From Pseudoselenomonas ruminantium (GTDB lineage Bacteria; Bacillota; Negativicutes; Selenomonadales; Selenomonadaceae), in the NCBI RefSeq assembly GCF_900113715.1, contig NZ_FOQK01000012.1:28260-92259 (forward strand): a DNA stretch of 64,000 bases. Reading direction: 5' to 3'. Every line of letters begins with the position of its first letter. The first letter of the stretch is position 1. The position numbers were made by a program, and so were the translations under genes. The notes beneath the pieces are model-generated. The model ran no database searches. It was given only the letters and a program-made list of their open reading frames with translations, and was not told the DNA's origin. Positions 9,530-18,459 of the stretch are shown here, piece by piece.

Positions 9530-10552
9530 ATGTATGAACAGGACTTAAAACGGATAATCAGCAGTGTAGAAAATATAGGAAGGAGTCCAAATGCTGAAAA
9601 TTTCAATATAGCTGTAGGCGTTAACGAAAAATTTGTTGCGCCATTAGGGATAATGCTTACTTCGCTGGCAATCAATAATCCGAAAAGGGAAATAGATGTA
9701 AATATCGGAACAAGTGACATTTCTGCTGATAGTATAGACCGCTTGAAGAAGTTTGTGGAGCGATACAGTAATATATCGATTAATATATATCATATTGATG
9801 GGGAGACTTTGGCTGATTATGTGGGGAGAAATAATCCAACCGCAGCATATTATCGTGTGGTAATGGCAACTGTATTGTATCCGGCTGTTAAGAAGTTGCT
9901 TTATATGGATGTAGATACATTATTCTTAGGTAAAATAGAGGACTTTGAAGCGATAGAATTTGGTGATAAAACATTCTTTGCGGTAGAAGATACCTTGCGG
10001 GGCATCTCGTTGAAAGAACATAAAGAAGAATTGGGATTGGGAAAAGAAGATAAATATTTCAATTCTGGTGTTATGTATATTGATTTGAAGAAATGGCATG
10101 AAAATAATATTTCAGAAAAAGTTATTGAGATGTTGCATGAACGAGCTATGGGGATAAGAACGTTCAGCTTTATGGACCAAGGGGCAATGAATAGTGTAAC
10201 TGTTGGTTTATGGGGAGAGCTGTCGGATAGACTTCACTTGATGATTCCTGTACTGAGAGAGAAGTATAAAGGAAAACTACTGGAAGATACAGTTATATTA
10301 CATTATGCTGGAGCGTATAAGCCGTGGAAATTTACAAGTGAAGGTGAGCTTGCAGAGTTGAGTGAGAATTGTGTTGATGTCGCATTGTTTGATAAATACA
10401 GAAAAGAATCGTTATGGACAGATTTTTATGGATATCAAAAGAGGTACACAACGTTAAGGCTTATTTCGCGATGGATGATGATAAAGGGTGAGTATGGATT
10501 ATTTATAAAATGGTATATAAAGTATTTATTGTGTAAATATAAAATGGATTGA
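9530..10552 (+). CDS. Glycosyltransferase family 8 (LPS galactosyl/glucosyltransferase type)
   Basis: Retaining GT-A enzyme of the RfaI/RfaJ group that extends the LPS outer core. Marks are FNIAVGVNEKFVAPLGIML at the start, LLYMDVDTLFLGKI with the DxD metal site, KYFNSGVMYIDLKKWHENN, and HYAGAYKPW near the C-terminus, which supplies the second metal ligand. ATG 9530 is preceded by AAGGTGG at good spacing. The 340-residue length fits. Which sugar is transferred is not visible. Confidence 0.88.
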   Translation: MYEQDLKRIISSVENIGRSPNAENFNIAVGVNEKFVAPLGIMLTSLAINNPKREIDVNIGTSDISADSIDRLKKFVERYSNISINIYHIDGETLADYVGRNNPTAAYYRVVMATVLYPAVKKLLYMDVDTLFLGKIEDFEAIEFGDKTFFAVEDTLRGISLKEHKEELGLGKEDKYFNSGVMYIDLKKWHENNISEKVIEMLHERAMGIRTFSFMDQGAMNSVTVGLWGELSDRLHLMIPVLREKYKGKLLEDTVILHYAGAYKPWKFTSEGELAELSENCVDVALFDKYRKESLWTDFYGYQKRYTTLRLISRWMMIKGEYGLFIKWYIKYLLCKYKMD

Positions 10553-10648
10553 TTGGTGAATGACTGTCAGGAAATAGGCATTCCCTCGTGAAAAAATGTT
10601 GCTTATGATTTATATGTTGTGATGATTGGAAAGGAACCGTAAACTATT

Positions 10649-12514
10649 ATGTGTGGGATTTGTGGTTTCGTGTCAACAAGGAATACTGACATAAATAATT
10701 TAAAGTATATGAATGACAGCATCGAGCATCGTGGCCCGGATGATTGCGGCGAATATATTGCTAGAATGGGAAGGATGACTGTTGGCTTAGGTCATAGAAG
10801 ACTATCTGTTTTGGATTTGTCTCAGGCTGGTCATCAACCAATGTTTTATGGGGATGATGTGGGGATTGTTTACAACGGAGAAATTTATAATTTTAGAGAA
10901 ATACGCGATAGACTAATAGCAAAAGGCTACGTTTTTCATAGTGACTGTGATACAGAGGTGATTCTTGCCGCTTATTTAGATAAGGGGATTGAATCTGTTG
11001 ATGATTTTAATGGAATGTTTGCGTTTGCGTTACTGGATTTTCGAACACAGGAGATTTTCCTCGTACGTGATAGAATGGGAAAGAAGCCTCTTTATCTTTA
11101 TGATGATGGCAAGGATATTGTATTTTCCTCAGAATTAAAACCAATATATCGGTATCCTCATTTTCGAAAAGAGTTAAGAACAGATTTGATGGCACGATAT
11201 ATGTATCGTGGATATTTTGGTGGTAGAGATACAGTTTTTCATAATGTTGAACGTGTCCTCCCTGGTCATATTATTCGGTACAAGATTCAAGATATAGGAC
11301 ATTCTAAGCAAGATATTTGTTATTGGAATGTTCCTGAAGTGTATGATAAGTATAAGAATTGTGGTCCTGATGATTTTGCAACTGCAAAAGAAGAGTTGCG
11401 GGAATTGCTGTGTAAAGCTGTAAAACGCCGACTTATTGCAGATGTTCCAGTTGGAACTTTTTTGTCAGGAGGTATAGATTCGTCGTTGATTACAGCCATT
11501 GCGCAGGCAGTCAGTGATCAGAAGATAAAAACCTATAGTATTGGTTTTTATAATGACAAGGATAATGAGGCAAATTATGCTTCGAAAGTTGCAGATGCTT
11601 TAGGCACAGATCATCATGAACTCTATGTGGATGAACATAACTATCGTGAAATGCTGGATGATATGTGCTACTATTTTGATGAACCACATGCAGATAATTC
11701 AGCGATACCTACGATGTTGGTCTCTAAATTTGCCCGTCAAGATGTAACGGTAGCACTTTCTGGTGATGCGGGGGATGAACTTTTTTGTGGATATGATTCA
11801 TACGATAAAATGGCTTATATGGATAAGATGTATCCGTATGCGAAGGTAACACAATTCCTGGCAAGGGGAATCTATAGAATAACTGGCAAACATATAAAGT
11901 CCAAAAGGTCGGATAAAATAAATATGTTTTTTGGACAGCCATTATCTGTCACGCAGTTGTTAACAAAATATGATATTGATGAAGCAGAACAATATGTATT
12001 GGGAGAACAGGCGGGGATCGCTTTTGACGAAGCTGATTTAAGAGAAGAATCCTATCAGATTCGGAAGATGTTATTAGATCAGATTACGTTTATGACTGAT
12101 GATATACTGGCAAAAGTGGATAGAGCGAGTATGCGTTTTTCATTGGAATGCAGAAGCCCTTTGCTTGATCCTGATATTATAAAATTTTCCTATAGCATTC
12201 CACAAAAATTTAAATATAAGGACAAGAAACATAAAAAATATATTTTGCAAGAATTATTGGCAGATTATGTTCCTAGAAAATTATTCGAACGTCCTAAACA
12301 TGGGTTTTGCATGTCGGTTCGATCTTATTTAGATGACAACGATGACTTGAGAAAGTATATAGAACCAAGTTATTTGAAAAAACAAGGGTTATTTGATGCA
12401 GAGGCAATAAAAAATTTATATAGTTCCTTTTTAACTCATAGTTATAGAGAGGCACATAATGTGTTGTGGAAATTCTATGTATTTCAAATGTGGTATGAAC
12501 GCTTCATGACCTAA
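10649..12514 (+). CDS. asnB: Asparagine synthetase (glutamine-hydrolysing)
   Basis: Two-domain enzyme. Cys2 of MCGICGF is the nucleophile of the N-terminal class II glutaminase, and SGGIDSS (about residue 274) is the PP-loop of the C-terminal ATP-dependent synthetase domain. Further family segments are NGEIYNFREIR, ALSGDAGDELFCGYDSY and RASMRFSLECRSPLLDP. 621 residues is the length of the long AsnB type often found inside polysaccharide clusters, where it may amidate a sugar acid rather than make free asparagine. That special role is inference from position; the domain call is firm. Confidence 0.9.
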   Translation: MCGICGFVSTRNTDINNLKYMNDSIEHRGPDDCGEYIARMGRMTVGLGHRRLSVLDLSQAGHQPMFYGDDVGIVYNGEIYNFREIRDRLIAKGYVFHSDCDTEVILAAYLDKGIESVDDFNGMFAFALLDFRTQEIFLVRDRMGKKPLYLYDDGKDIVFSSELKPIYRYPHFRKELRTDLMARYMYRGYFGGRDTVFHNVERVLPGHIIRYKIQDIGHSKQDICYWNVPEVYDKYKNCGPDDFATAKEELRELLCKAVKRRLIADVPVGTFLSGGIDSSLITAIAQAVSDQKIKTYSIGFYNDKDNEANYASKVADALGTDHHELYVDEHNYREMLDDMCYYFDEPHADNSAIPTMLVSKFARQDVTVALSGDAGDELFCGYDSYDKMAYMDKMYPYAKVTQFLARGIYRITGKHIKSKRSDKINMFFGQPLSVTQLLTKYDIDEAEQYVLGEQAGIAFDEADLREESYQIRKMLLDQITFMTDDILAKVDRASMRFSLECRSPLLDPDIIKFSYSIPQKFKYKDKKHKKYILQELLADYVPRKLFERPKHGFCMSVRSYLDDNDDLRKYIEPSYLKKQGLFDAEAIKNLYSSFLTHSYREAHNVLWKFYVFQMWYERFMT

Positions 12515-12591
12515 AATTAAAGAGATGAAGTATTATCAAATTTGTAGATGATTCAATGAGATGAATATGTCAGAGAAACGAGGATGTATTA

Positions 12592-14346
12592 GTGAAGAAA
12601 TACTGTGATATAAAGTTATTGGTTTTCATGTATATAAGTTCAACAATTATCACGTCGTTGGCAATGAAGAACTTCAGCTTGAAGCATACTACTTTTTTGC
12701 TTGTGGCATCGTTGTTGATTGTGTTGCAACGAAAAATATATGTTTATAAGAATTCGTATTATCGGATGCTTATTGCCTTGCTTGGGGCATCTTTTTCCGT
12801 TTTCATCGTCAGGTTCTTGGCGCCAGGACAAATAAAAGTATGGGATGTTGATACTTTTATTGCTTTTGCGGTGGCAGCTGTCAATATAAGCTTATTGATT
12901 GTATCGCTTATCAATTCTAAGTGTGTCCGCAATATAGCAGCTGTGTTGCTGGGGGGAGTTTTTGTTCTTCCTTTGTTGTTGATATGGGGAAATTACTTTT
13001 CGGAACATACTTGGATAAATGCTGATGCAATTTCGGCTATCTTGCAAACGAATCCTTCAGAGGCAATGGATTACCTTCGTGATCGTATGGAACTTAAAGT
13101 GGCCTTTGTTTTTGCGGGAATAGCGGCATTGGCAGCGTTCTTGTATAAAAGTCTTCATCAGTTAGAGATTAAGAAGGCAAAGAAGAATTACATTCTTATA
13201 GTGTTACTGATTGTTTTAAATATTGTATTGATGGTAAGGACGAATGACAATTTTGTAACTTGGGCTGCGCATGAAGCTCGTGACTATCAGGAAAGCTATG
13301 CAGAATATGTTCGCGCTAAGCAGGAACGCAATGAGAATGTCTTAAAAAATATGTCATTTATAGAAAGTGGCAATAAGGGTATATATGTTTTGGTAATTGG
13401 CGAGTCTGAAGCACGGAATCATATGTCAGCATATGGATATGGAAGAGAAACAACACCTTGGCTGGATTCGGTAAAAAATCAAGAAAATGTGATTCTTTTT
13501 TCTAATGCATATGCTTGTTATTGTGATACGGGGCATGCCTTGCCGTATGTATTGACCGCCAAAAACCAGTATAATGATATGGAAATAAAAGAAGCTGTAT
13601 CTATCGTTGATATGGCCAAAGCTGCTGGCTTCAAGACAGTATGGCTTAGCAATCAGGTTCGTTTCAGTGGTTGGGATAACCCCATCACGATTATTTCTGA
13701 TGAATCGGATCAGCAGATTCGTATCAATACGCATATCGGCAATACACTGGATACGGATTATTACGATGGAGAATTGGTTAATCGCCTAGATGATATCGAT
13801 TATTCAGATAAGATGCTGATTGTTATTCATTTGATGGGCAGTCACCTATCCTATCATAGCCGTTATCCTGTAGAATTTGAAAAGTTTACAGGTGAGGGAT
13901 ATCTTAGTGAGTATGATAATAGTGTTTACTATACGGATTATGTCGTCAACAATATCGTTGACAAATTGTCACAGAAAAAAGATTTCAAGGGCTTAATCTA
14001 TTTTTCTGATCATGGAGAAGGGATAGACAAAGATTTATCGCATAACTCGGCAAACTTTGTATATGATATGGTATATATTCCGTTCTATATGTATTTGTCG
14101 CCACGCTACATGGAAGAAAACAAAGAAGCTGTTCGGATGTTGAAGAGCAGAGCAAATGACTATTTCACGAATGATTTGATATTCAATACGGTTATGGGCG
14201 TAATGGGAATCAAGGCGGAAAGTGTTTATGAACCAGAAAATGATTTAACCAGCCAGGATTATGATGGCAATCTCGGACGCTTCCTGACTATGTATGGTAC
14301 AAAGAAAATCAGCGATGATCCGGGGTTGGAGAAAGGAACTGATTAG
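12592..14346 (+). CDS. LPS phosphoethanolamine transferase, membrane-bound sulfatase fold
   Basis: EptA/CptA-type enzyme that would transfer phosphoethanolamine from phosphatidylethanolamine to LPS on the periplasmic face. About 230 N-terminal residues hold five hydrophobic spans, followed by the alkaline-phosphatase-fold domain. Motif GESEARNHMSAYGYGRETTP (from residue 270) matches the metal-binding start of this family, CDTGH contains the probable nucleophile Thr313, and FSDHGEG is the C-terminal metal site. GTG 12592 is preceded by AGGA. The 584 residues agree with the family. The substrate (Kdo, heptose or lipid A) cannot be decided. Confidence 0.82.
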   Translation: MKKYCDIKLLVFMYISSTIITSLAMKNFSLKHTTFLLVASLLIVLQRKIYVYKNSYYRMLIALLGASFSVFIVRFLAPGQIKVWDVDTFIAFAVAAVNISLLIVSLINSKCVRNIAAVLLGGVFVLPLLLIWGNYFSEHTWINADAISAILQTNPSEAMDYLRDRMELKVAFVFAGIAALAAFLYKSLHQLEIKKAKKNYILIVLLIVLNIVLMVRTNDNFVTWAAHEARDYQESYAEYVRAKQERNENVLKNMSFIESGNKGIYVLVIGESEARNHMSAYGYGRETTPWLDSVKNQENVILFSNAYACYCDTGHALPYVLTAKNQYNDMEIKEAVSIVDMAKAAGFKTVWLSNQVRFSGWDNPITIISDESDQQIRINTHIGNTLDTDYYDGELVNRLDDIDYSDKMLIVIHLMGSHLSYHSRYPVEFEKFTGEGYLSEYDNSVYYTDYVVNNIVDKLSQKKDFKGLIYFSDHGEGIDKDLSHNSANFVYDMVYIPFYMYLSPRYMEENKEAVRMLKSRANDYFTNDLIFNTVMGVMGIKAESVYEPENDLTSQDYDGNLGRFLTMYGTKKISDDPGLEKGTD

Positions 14347-14398
14347 TGTAATATTTTGTATGGAAGGATAGCTTTATTCTATATAAACGTATTTTTGC

Positions 14399-15313
14399 GT
14401 GAGTTGGTTGAGTATGTTATTATTTATATATTTTATATATGCATTTATGTTTATGCTGTGTCAAATAATAAGTGGGGTATGTGATAATGAAACGAGAATG
14501 TTGAAATTTCGCGACAAAGTCTTTACGCGATTTATTTATAATATATTGATTATTCCTAAAATACAAAGGTTACAAAGAAAAATATTATTATCATATTATA
14601 GATTCTATGAAAAAAGATTATTGATACATCTGACAATTATAGAGGCATACGCCTTGATTGTACCTTGGTTTAGTGGGCGATTGATGGGGGTTATATATGA
14701 GGTGTTGCTATTAGCATATATATATTGGTGGCGGAACATAAAGGTAAATAGATGTGTAATAAATGATTTTATTGTGCATAGTATACCGATTTTGTTAATG
14801 ATATATATGTGGGCTGTGAAATTGTTGAAAATAATTAATGAGCTAGCAATGGATGGGGAGAATAAATATATATCAACGCTTTTCTTTTTTATGATAGATT
14901 TGGTGGTTGTTATTGCTATTGGAATGATGTGGTGCTGGGAAATTAATATGTATTATGGTCCTTTTTCTAGGATGAAAAGGAAAGTGATTTGGATGAGTAT
15001 GCTATCATTACATATAGCGATGATGATTTATTCTTTCGGTATTGTTAATATTATTCAATCTGAAAATAGTACGATGATTATGGAACAATTAAAGGAAGAT
15101 AGTGGGAGTGAATATGTGATTCGTATAGCAAAATATTCTGTAGCTCCTGTGTTAGGATGCAATGAGAATGTGGGGGGGTTATTTAAGTATAATTATGGTG
15201 TAAAAAATATGATAAGTGGGGATTCTTTAAGAGAAAATGATGCCCTTTTATTTGAATCTTTGTTTGCTATGGGAGTTGTATACTTTTATTCAAAAATATT
15301 ACCAGATGTATAA
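14399..15313 (+). CDS. Integral membrane protein of unknown function
   Basis: I do not recognise this 304-residue protein. It has at least five long hydrophobic segments (for example near residues 3-25, 80-115, 120-140, 165-185 and 200-222) and a polar C-terminal third without obvious motifs. It lies 52 bases after the phosphoethanolamine transferase, on the same strand and with the same high AT content. GTG 14399 and ATG 14414 are both possible starts and neither has a strong ribosome binding site. A role in the envelope is suggested only by location. Confidence 0.55.
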   Translation: MSWLSMLLFIYFIYAFMFMLCQIISGVCDNETRMLKFRDKVFTRFIYNILIIPKIQRLQRKILLSYYRFYEKRLLIHLTIIEAYALIVPWFSGRLMGVIYEVLLLAYIYWWRNIKVNRCVINDFIVHSIPILLMIYMWAVKLLKIINELAMDGENKYISTLFFFMIDLVVVIAIGMMWCWEINMYYGPFSRMKRKVIWMSMLSLHIAMMIYSFGIVNIIQSENSTMIMEQLKEDSGSEYVIRIAKYSVAPVLGCNENVGGLFKYNYGVKNMISGDSLRENDALLFESLFAMGVVYFYSKILPDV

Positions 15314-15391
15314 TTGGTTATCATTAGATATTAGTGGATGATTTGTCGAATCTTTTAGTGAGATAAAGAAGGTAAAACATTAGTTGAAGGG

Positions 15392-16816
15392 ATGGTGTAT
15401 AAATTGAATCTTGGAGAAGAGAACGAACAAGTTGAGTTTAAAAAGAGCACTAGCGAATTGAAGGAGGCCGTATATTCAATTGTTGCCATCCTTAATAAAC
15501 ATGGTGTTGGTGATGTGTACTTTGGTATTCGTAACGATGGGACCGTGGTGGGACAAAATATTACCGATCATACGTTGCGTGAGGTAAGTCAGGCTATCCG
15601 TACACATATTAAGCCGGTAATTTATCCGGAAATTACTAAAGAGATGATTGATAATCGTCAGGTTGTGCACGTCAAGTTCAAGGGATACGCGCAACCCTAT
15701 TTGGCGTATAATATTCCGCGGATTCGTGTAGCAGACGAAGATTTGGTTATGGATCAGGACGCTTATGCAGATATGCTTAGAATTCGTGAGGACAAGGGGC
15801 GTAATTGGGAACAACGTGAGTCAGAGTATCAGATTTCGGATGTAAATACAGGGGTGTTAAAAGATTATTTGCAACGTGCGAAACAGGTGGGACGAATCAC
15901 GTTTTTGGAAGAAAATCCCATTGTAGTGTTGAATCGGTTGAATCTTGTTCGTGGCTCGAGATTGCTCAATGCAGGCGCAGCATTGTTTGTGGAAAGCAAT
16001 ATAAACGAAATTCAAATGGCGAAATATGCCTCGGATGAGCGGTTGACCTTTACGGATATTCGTAGAGAGACAGGATCAATTTTCAAATTGGTTCGTATGG
16101 CGGAGCAATACTTAGTAGATGCTATGGATTGGCGTGTAGAATTCAATGGCAGTATGAAGCGGGTAGAGGTTCCTGAGATTCCAGTTGGTGCATTACGTGA
16201 AGCGCTAATCAACGCTTTTGCGCATCGTTCCATTGAATCCGGGGAAAGTATTGATGTAGCTGTTTATCGCAATCGGATAGAGATATATAGCCCTGGGGAG
16301 TTTCCAAATCGCTTGACGCCACAGATGTATATTGAAGGAAATGAACGTCCCATCAGGCGAAATCCGTTGATTACGCGTGTGTTATACTATTCGCAGGATA
16401 TGGAGAGTTTTGCGACAGGGTTGAAGCGTATTCAGCATTTATGTGATGTGGCAGGATGTAAGGTGGATTATCGTAAGGATGCGTATGGATTTACTGTAAT
16501 TTTTTCGCGTAGAAAAGAGCATCACTCCCAAGTCACCCCCCAAGTCACCCCCCAAGTCACCCCCCAAGTCACCCCCCAAGTCACCCCCCAAGTAGTATTC
16601 GATGACCCTAAAATAGTTCGCTTGTTGGCATTTTGTGAAACGCCTAGGTCATTGCAAGAGATGATGCAATGCTTAGAGTTGACAGATCGTAAGCATTTTC
16701 GCCGTCGGTATCTGAATCCATTATTAGAATCGGGTCAGTTGCGTATGACAATGCCGAATAAGCCACGGAGTAGTTTGCAGAAATATATTGCTGTACCTGC
16801 TGAACAGAGGGAGTGA
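15392..16816 (+). CDS. AlbA_2-domain RecG-like ATP-binding protein
   Basis: Full-length version of the family seen truncated at 4187. The N-terminal AlbA_2 domain is intact (EENEQVEFKKSTSELKEAVYS, then HGVGDVYFGIRNDGTVVGQN), followed by the ATPase-like part (ALREALINAFAHRS, RNRIEIYSPGEFP, RRNPLITRVLY). A linker of five QVTP units leads to a short C-terminal winged helix. Related proteins are thought to be DNA-binding regulators or nucleases; none is established for this group. ATG 15392 follows GAAGG closely, and GTG 15395 or TTG 15404 are alternatives. A truncated nucleotidyltransferase gene follows. Confidence 0.75.
   Translation: MVYKLNLGEENEQVEFKKSTSELKEAVYSIVAILNKHGVGDVYFGIRNDGTVVGQNITDHTLREVSQAIRTHIKPVIYPEITKEMIDNRQVVHVKFKGYAQPYLAYNIPRIRVADEDLVMDQDAYADMLRIREDKGRNWEQRESEYQISDVNTGVLKDYLQRAKQVGRITFLEENPIVVLNRLNLVRGSRLLNAGAALFVESNINEIQMAKYASDERLTFTDIRRETGSIFKLVRMAEQYLVDAMDWRVEFNGSMKRVEVPEIPVGALREALINAFAHRSIESGESIDVAVYRNRIEIYSPGEFPNRLTPQMYIEGNERPIRRNPLITRVLYYSQDMESFATGLKRIQHLCDVAGCKVDYRKDAYGFTVIFSRRKEHHSQVTPQVTPQVTPQVTPQVTPQVVFDDPKIVRLLAFCETPRSLQEMMQCLELTDRKHFRRRYLNPLLESGQLRMTMPNKPRSSLQKYIAVPAEQRE
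16529..16588 (+). repeat. Tandem repeat, 5 x 12 bp, in coding sequence
   Basis: Five exact copies of CAAGTCACCCCC give five QVTP units in the linker before the winged-helix domain, then a partial sixth copy. The repeat is prone to slippage, and any change by whole units keeps the frame. Confidence 0.95.
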
Positions 16817-16822
16817 AAAAGG

Positions 16823-16945
16823 ATGGATTTACCAGAAAAAATTATTGCGGGGATAAAAGAGCTGGCTAAGGAGTATAATGTCCAAAAGGTAGTTCTGTTT
16901 GGCTCGCGGGCGCGTGATGGCGTGACGATTTATGAAAAAGTATGA
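16823..16945 (+). pseudogene. Truncated MNT-type nucleotidyltransferase
   Basis: A 40-residue reading frame starting ATG 16823 with AAAGG just upstream. It contains IKELAKEYNVQKVVLFGSRA, the helix and strand leading to the GSRARG motif of minimal nucleotidyltransferases, but the sequence ends soon after GSRARDG and lacks the DxD residues needed for catalysis. It looks like the remnant of an antitoxin of the HEPN-MNT type. No HEPN gene is left beside it; the P-loop ATPase gene begins 48 bases further on. Confidence 0.7.
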
Positions 16946-16993
16946 AACCCATATCAGCAATTTGCGAGTAAAGGTAAAATGAGGTGAGTTTTT

Positions 16994-17965
16994 TTGCGTG
17001 GCAGTTACGATGTGGTGATAAATAGCCGAAGATTGCAGTATAAATTTACAATCCGGCGGAATGTGACGATTATCCGAGGTCAGAGTGCCACGGGAAAGAC
17101 TACGCTCGTGGAAATGATTCGGGATTGCAATGAAAATGGTATCGATAGTGGCATTACGATAAGTTGCGACAGGGAATGTGTGGTTTTGTCAGGCCGTAAG
17201 TGGGAGCGGGATATAGCGGAGCTGAAAAACTGTATCATATTTATCGATGAAGGCCATAATTTTGTATTATCGCAGGACTTTGCTACAGCTATCCGTCACT
17301 CGTCTAACTACTATGTCATCGTTACACGTGAGCGTTTGGAAAATATTCCGTATAGCGTAGATGAGATTTACGGCATAAGGACTTCGGGAAGATATGGGGA
17401 ACTGAAATCTTCCTATCATGAGTTCTATCGCTTGTATGAAAATATTCCCTTCAAAGGAAATGGCAAGATAGAGAATATCCTGACGGAAGATTCCAATTCG
17501 GGCTATCAGTTCTTCCGGGAGATTATCCAAGAGCATGGAGGCGATTGCATAGCGGCTGCGGGAAAGTCGAATATGGCTAAGGCGGTTATGGATAGCAAGG
17601 GTCCTGTGCTGGTTATTGCTGATGGAGCCGCGTTTGGCCCCGAGATGGAACGGATTACTGAGCTTATGAAAATTCGTGATAATATTTATTTGTACCTTCC
17701 GGAGTCTTTTGAGTGGCTGATTTTGCAATCGGGACTTATTCTAAGAGAAAACTTGCTGGATATGCTGGCGAAGCCTTATGCTTATATTGATAGCGAGAAA
17801 TATTTCAGTTGGGAACAGTTCTTTACAGAAGTTTTGCAGGATAGTACGAAAGGCACGATTTATCAGTATGCGAAAAGCAAGCTGAATCCTGTGTATCTGC
17901 ATGAGAATAACAAGATGAAGATATTGACGGCGATAAGACCGCTGGCAGATCGGTTGGGATGGTGA
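16994..17965 (+). CDS. P-loop ATPase of unknown function, partner of DUF4869 gene
   Basis: A 323-residue soluble protein. Walker A GQSATGKTT is at residues 29-37 and a Walker B strand CIIFIDEGH at 80-88, followed by YYVIVTRE. The C-terminal half has no motif I can place. TTG 16994 is preceded by GAGGTGAG. It overlaps the following DUF4869 gene by seven bases (ATGGTGA), and I recall the two families as regular neighbours in gut Firmicutes, so they probably act together. A nucleotide-dependent regulatory or defence role is speculation. Confidence 0.7.
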   Translation: MRGSYDVVINSRRLQYKFTIRRNVTIIRGQSATGKTTLVEMIRDCNENGIDSGITISCDRECVVLSGRKWERDIAELKNCIIFIDEGHNFVLSQDFATAIRHSSNYYVIVTRERLENIPYSVDEIYGIRTSGRYGELKSSYHEFYRLYENIPFKGNGKIENILTEDSNSGYQFFREIIQEHGGDCIAAAGKSNMAKAVMDSKGPVLVIADGAAFGPEMERITELMKIRDNIYLYLPESFEWLILQSGLILRENLLDMLAKPYAYIDSEKYFSWEQFFTEVLQDSTKGTIYQYAKSKLNPVYLHENNKMKILTAIRPLADRLGW

Positions 17966-18408
17966 TTCAGGTGTTGCATGTCTTTTATGGCGATATGCCA
18001 GGGGTTATTTTTAATACAGCAGTGTTTTTTAAAAACAGCTATGATGATGATTGGATTGTGGATGATTTTTCCAAGCGGATGATTGCTGATGTAGATAAAT
18101 CTGAAGTTTTGGGAACAGGGGTTATTGACAGTCCTGTACTGGGGAAGATTGCGCCAGAGCGGTTGTCGGGAGGCGTGAAGACTTTGATGCTGGTGAAGTT
18201 CATGCCAGAGATGGTTTTCAATGCTTCGGCTTGTGGAAATAATTGCGCCAAGTGGCTGCTGAAAATTGCGGAGAATGAGGATCGGACGGTGAATTTGCGC
18301 AATATCATGAACTTTGGTGAGGAGCCGTTTGCTATCCATGTAATCAATACGGACCAAGTGGTACATAGCATGCAGGAACTGGTGCCTATTGCGGTCAGAT
18401 ATGTATAG
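17959..18408 (+). CDS. DUF4869 domain-containing protein
   Basis: 149-residue protein matching the DUF4869 pattern: FYGDMPGVIFNTAVFFKNSY near the start, then DVDKSEVLGTGVIDSPVLG, LSGGVKTL, FNASACGNNCAKWLLKIAE and an NLRNIMNFGEEPF ending. Function unknown; two close cysteines in ACGNNC may bind something. It overlaps the P-loop ATPase gene and is likely translated with it. Composition is close to the AT-rich island but the island ends just after it. Confidence 0.75.
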   Translation: MVIQVLHVFYGDMPGVIFNTAVFFKNSYDDDWIVDDFSKRMIADVDKSEVLGTGVIDSPVLGKIAPERLSGGVKTLMLVKFMPEMVFNASACGNNCAKWLLKIAENEDRTVNLRNIMNFGEEPFAIHVINTDQVVHSMQELVPIAVRYV

Positions 18409-18459
18409 CAATATTAGAGGCGGGGCGCTTTTGTCCTATGAAATGTTGGGGGTTAGGTA

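Noticed and set aside
16529..16588. CRISPR array
   Set aside because: Five short 12-bp units without spacers, fully inside a coding frame. No cas gene or spaced repeat array is present anywhere in the window.
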